Of a DNA stretch of 12,988 nt, positions 12,899 to 12,988 are shown piece by piece. The stretch is from DATLFA01 sp039934635 (lineage in GTDB: Bacteria; Actinomycetota; Acidimicrobiia; Acidimicrobiales; WLNW01): assembly GCA_039934635.1 (NCBI GenBank), contig JBDTLT010000153.1, forward strand, positions 1-12,988, read 5' to 3'. The notes beneath the pieces are model-generated. The model saw only the letters and a program-made list of their open reading frames with translations, ran no database searches and had not been told where the DNA came from. Both the position numbers and the translations under genes were made by a program. Position 1 is the stretch's first letter. Every line of letters starts with the position of its first letter.

Positions 12899-12988
12899 CA
12901 TCCCGCAGGCGGACGCAAGTACCAAAGACCCGATCGTCGACCGAAGCCGAACGACGTGTCTTGTCGAACTGGCGGCACCGCGCGGATT

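Noticed and set aside
1..12988. CRISPR array, tRNA or rRNA genes, toxin-antitoxin pair, phage genes
   Set aside because: I looked for regular repeats, cloverleaf-like segments and typical protein motifs and found none.

Overview
The window is a high-GC, densely packed segment that reads like a free-living actinobacterium, most plausibly of the Acidimicrobiia/Ilumatobacter type. That placement is an inference from base composition, gene content (heliorhodopsin, fasciclin lipoprotein, baeRF protein, actinobacterial-style SRPBCC, USP and NuoF-like genes) and frequent GTG starts with ATGA/GTGA overlaps. No rRNA, tRNA or CRISPR array was seen.

Layout. 1-852 (+): 3' part of a baeRF (eRF1-like, ribosome-associated) gene. 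About 1080-1896 (-): a fasciclin lipoprotein gene followed 15 nt downstream by a decayed sigma factor gene. 2375-3133 (+): an intact heliorhodopsin gene, directly followed by a 5'-truncated second FAS1 domain (3178-3558). 3758-4378 (-): a SAM methyltransferase whose N-terminus appears frameshifted. 4511-4966 (+): cytidine deaminase. 4944-7476 (-): a tight operon of a 25-codon photolyase-like leader, a DUF2071/YqjF-like protein, a frameshifted SDR, a four-helix membrane protein and an SRPBCC protein. 7653-8532 (+): two tiny membrane proteins translationally coupled to a Dps ferritin. 8627-9067 (+): a second SRPBCC protein. About 9106-9183 (-): a DUF2867-like scrap. 9236-10538 (+): an ECF-like sigma factor overlapping a PAS-like/Cys4 protein that may be its sensor or anti-sigma. 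10520-10868: 3' remnant of an IS1380-type transposase, abutting a universal stress protein gene that lost its first domain. 11430-12821 (+): a standalone NuoF-like NADH/FMN/FeS protein coupled to the stress protein and to a broken downstream frame.

The common theme is light, oxidative and envelope stress: heliorhodopsin, photolyase remnant, Dps, USP, a sigma factor with a possible sensor partner, and SDR/SRPBCC/DUF2071 genes. The other theme is decay. At least seven loci are truncated or frameshifted (sigma remnant, FAS1 remnant, methyltransferase start, SDR 3' end, photolyase leader, DUF2867 scrap, USP with IS remnant). Either this is an eroding accessory region or the assembly contains indels; the sequence alone cannot separate the two, although heliorhodopsin, Dps, the sigma-PAS pair and the NuoF-like gene are all clean.

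The best candidates for under-described biology are the sigma/PAS-Cys4 pair, the heliorhodopsin in a stress-gene setting without visible retinal genes, and the coupled small-membrane-protein/Dps operon.
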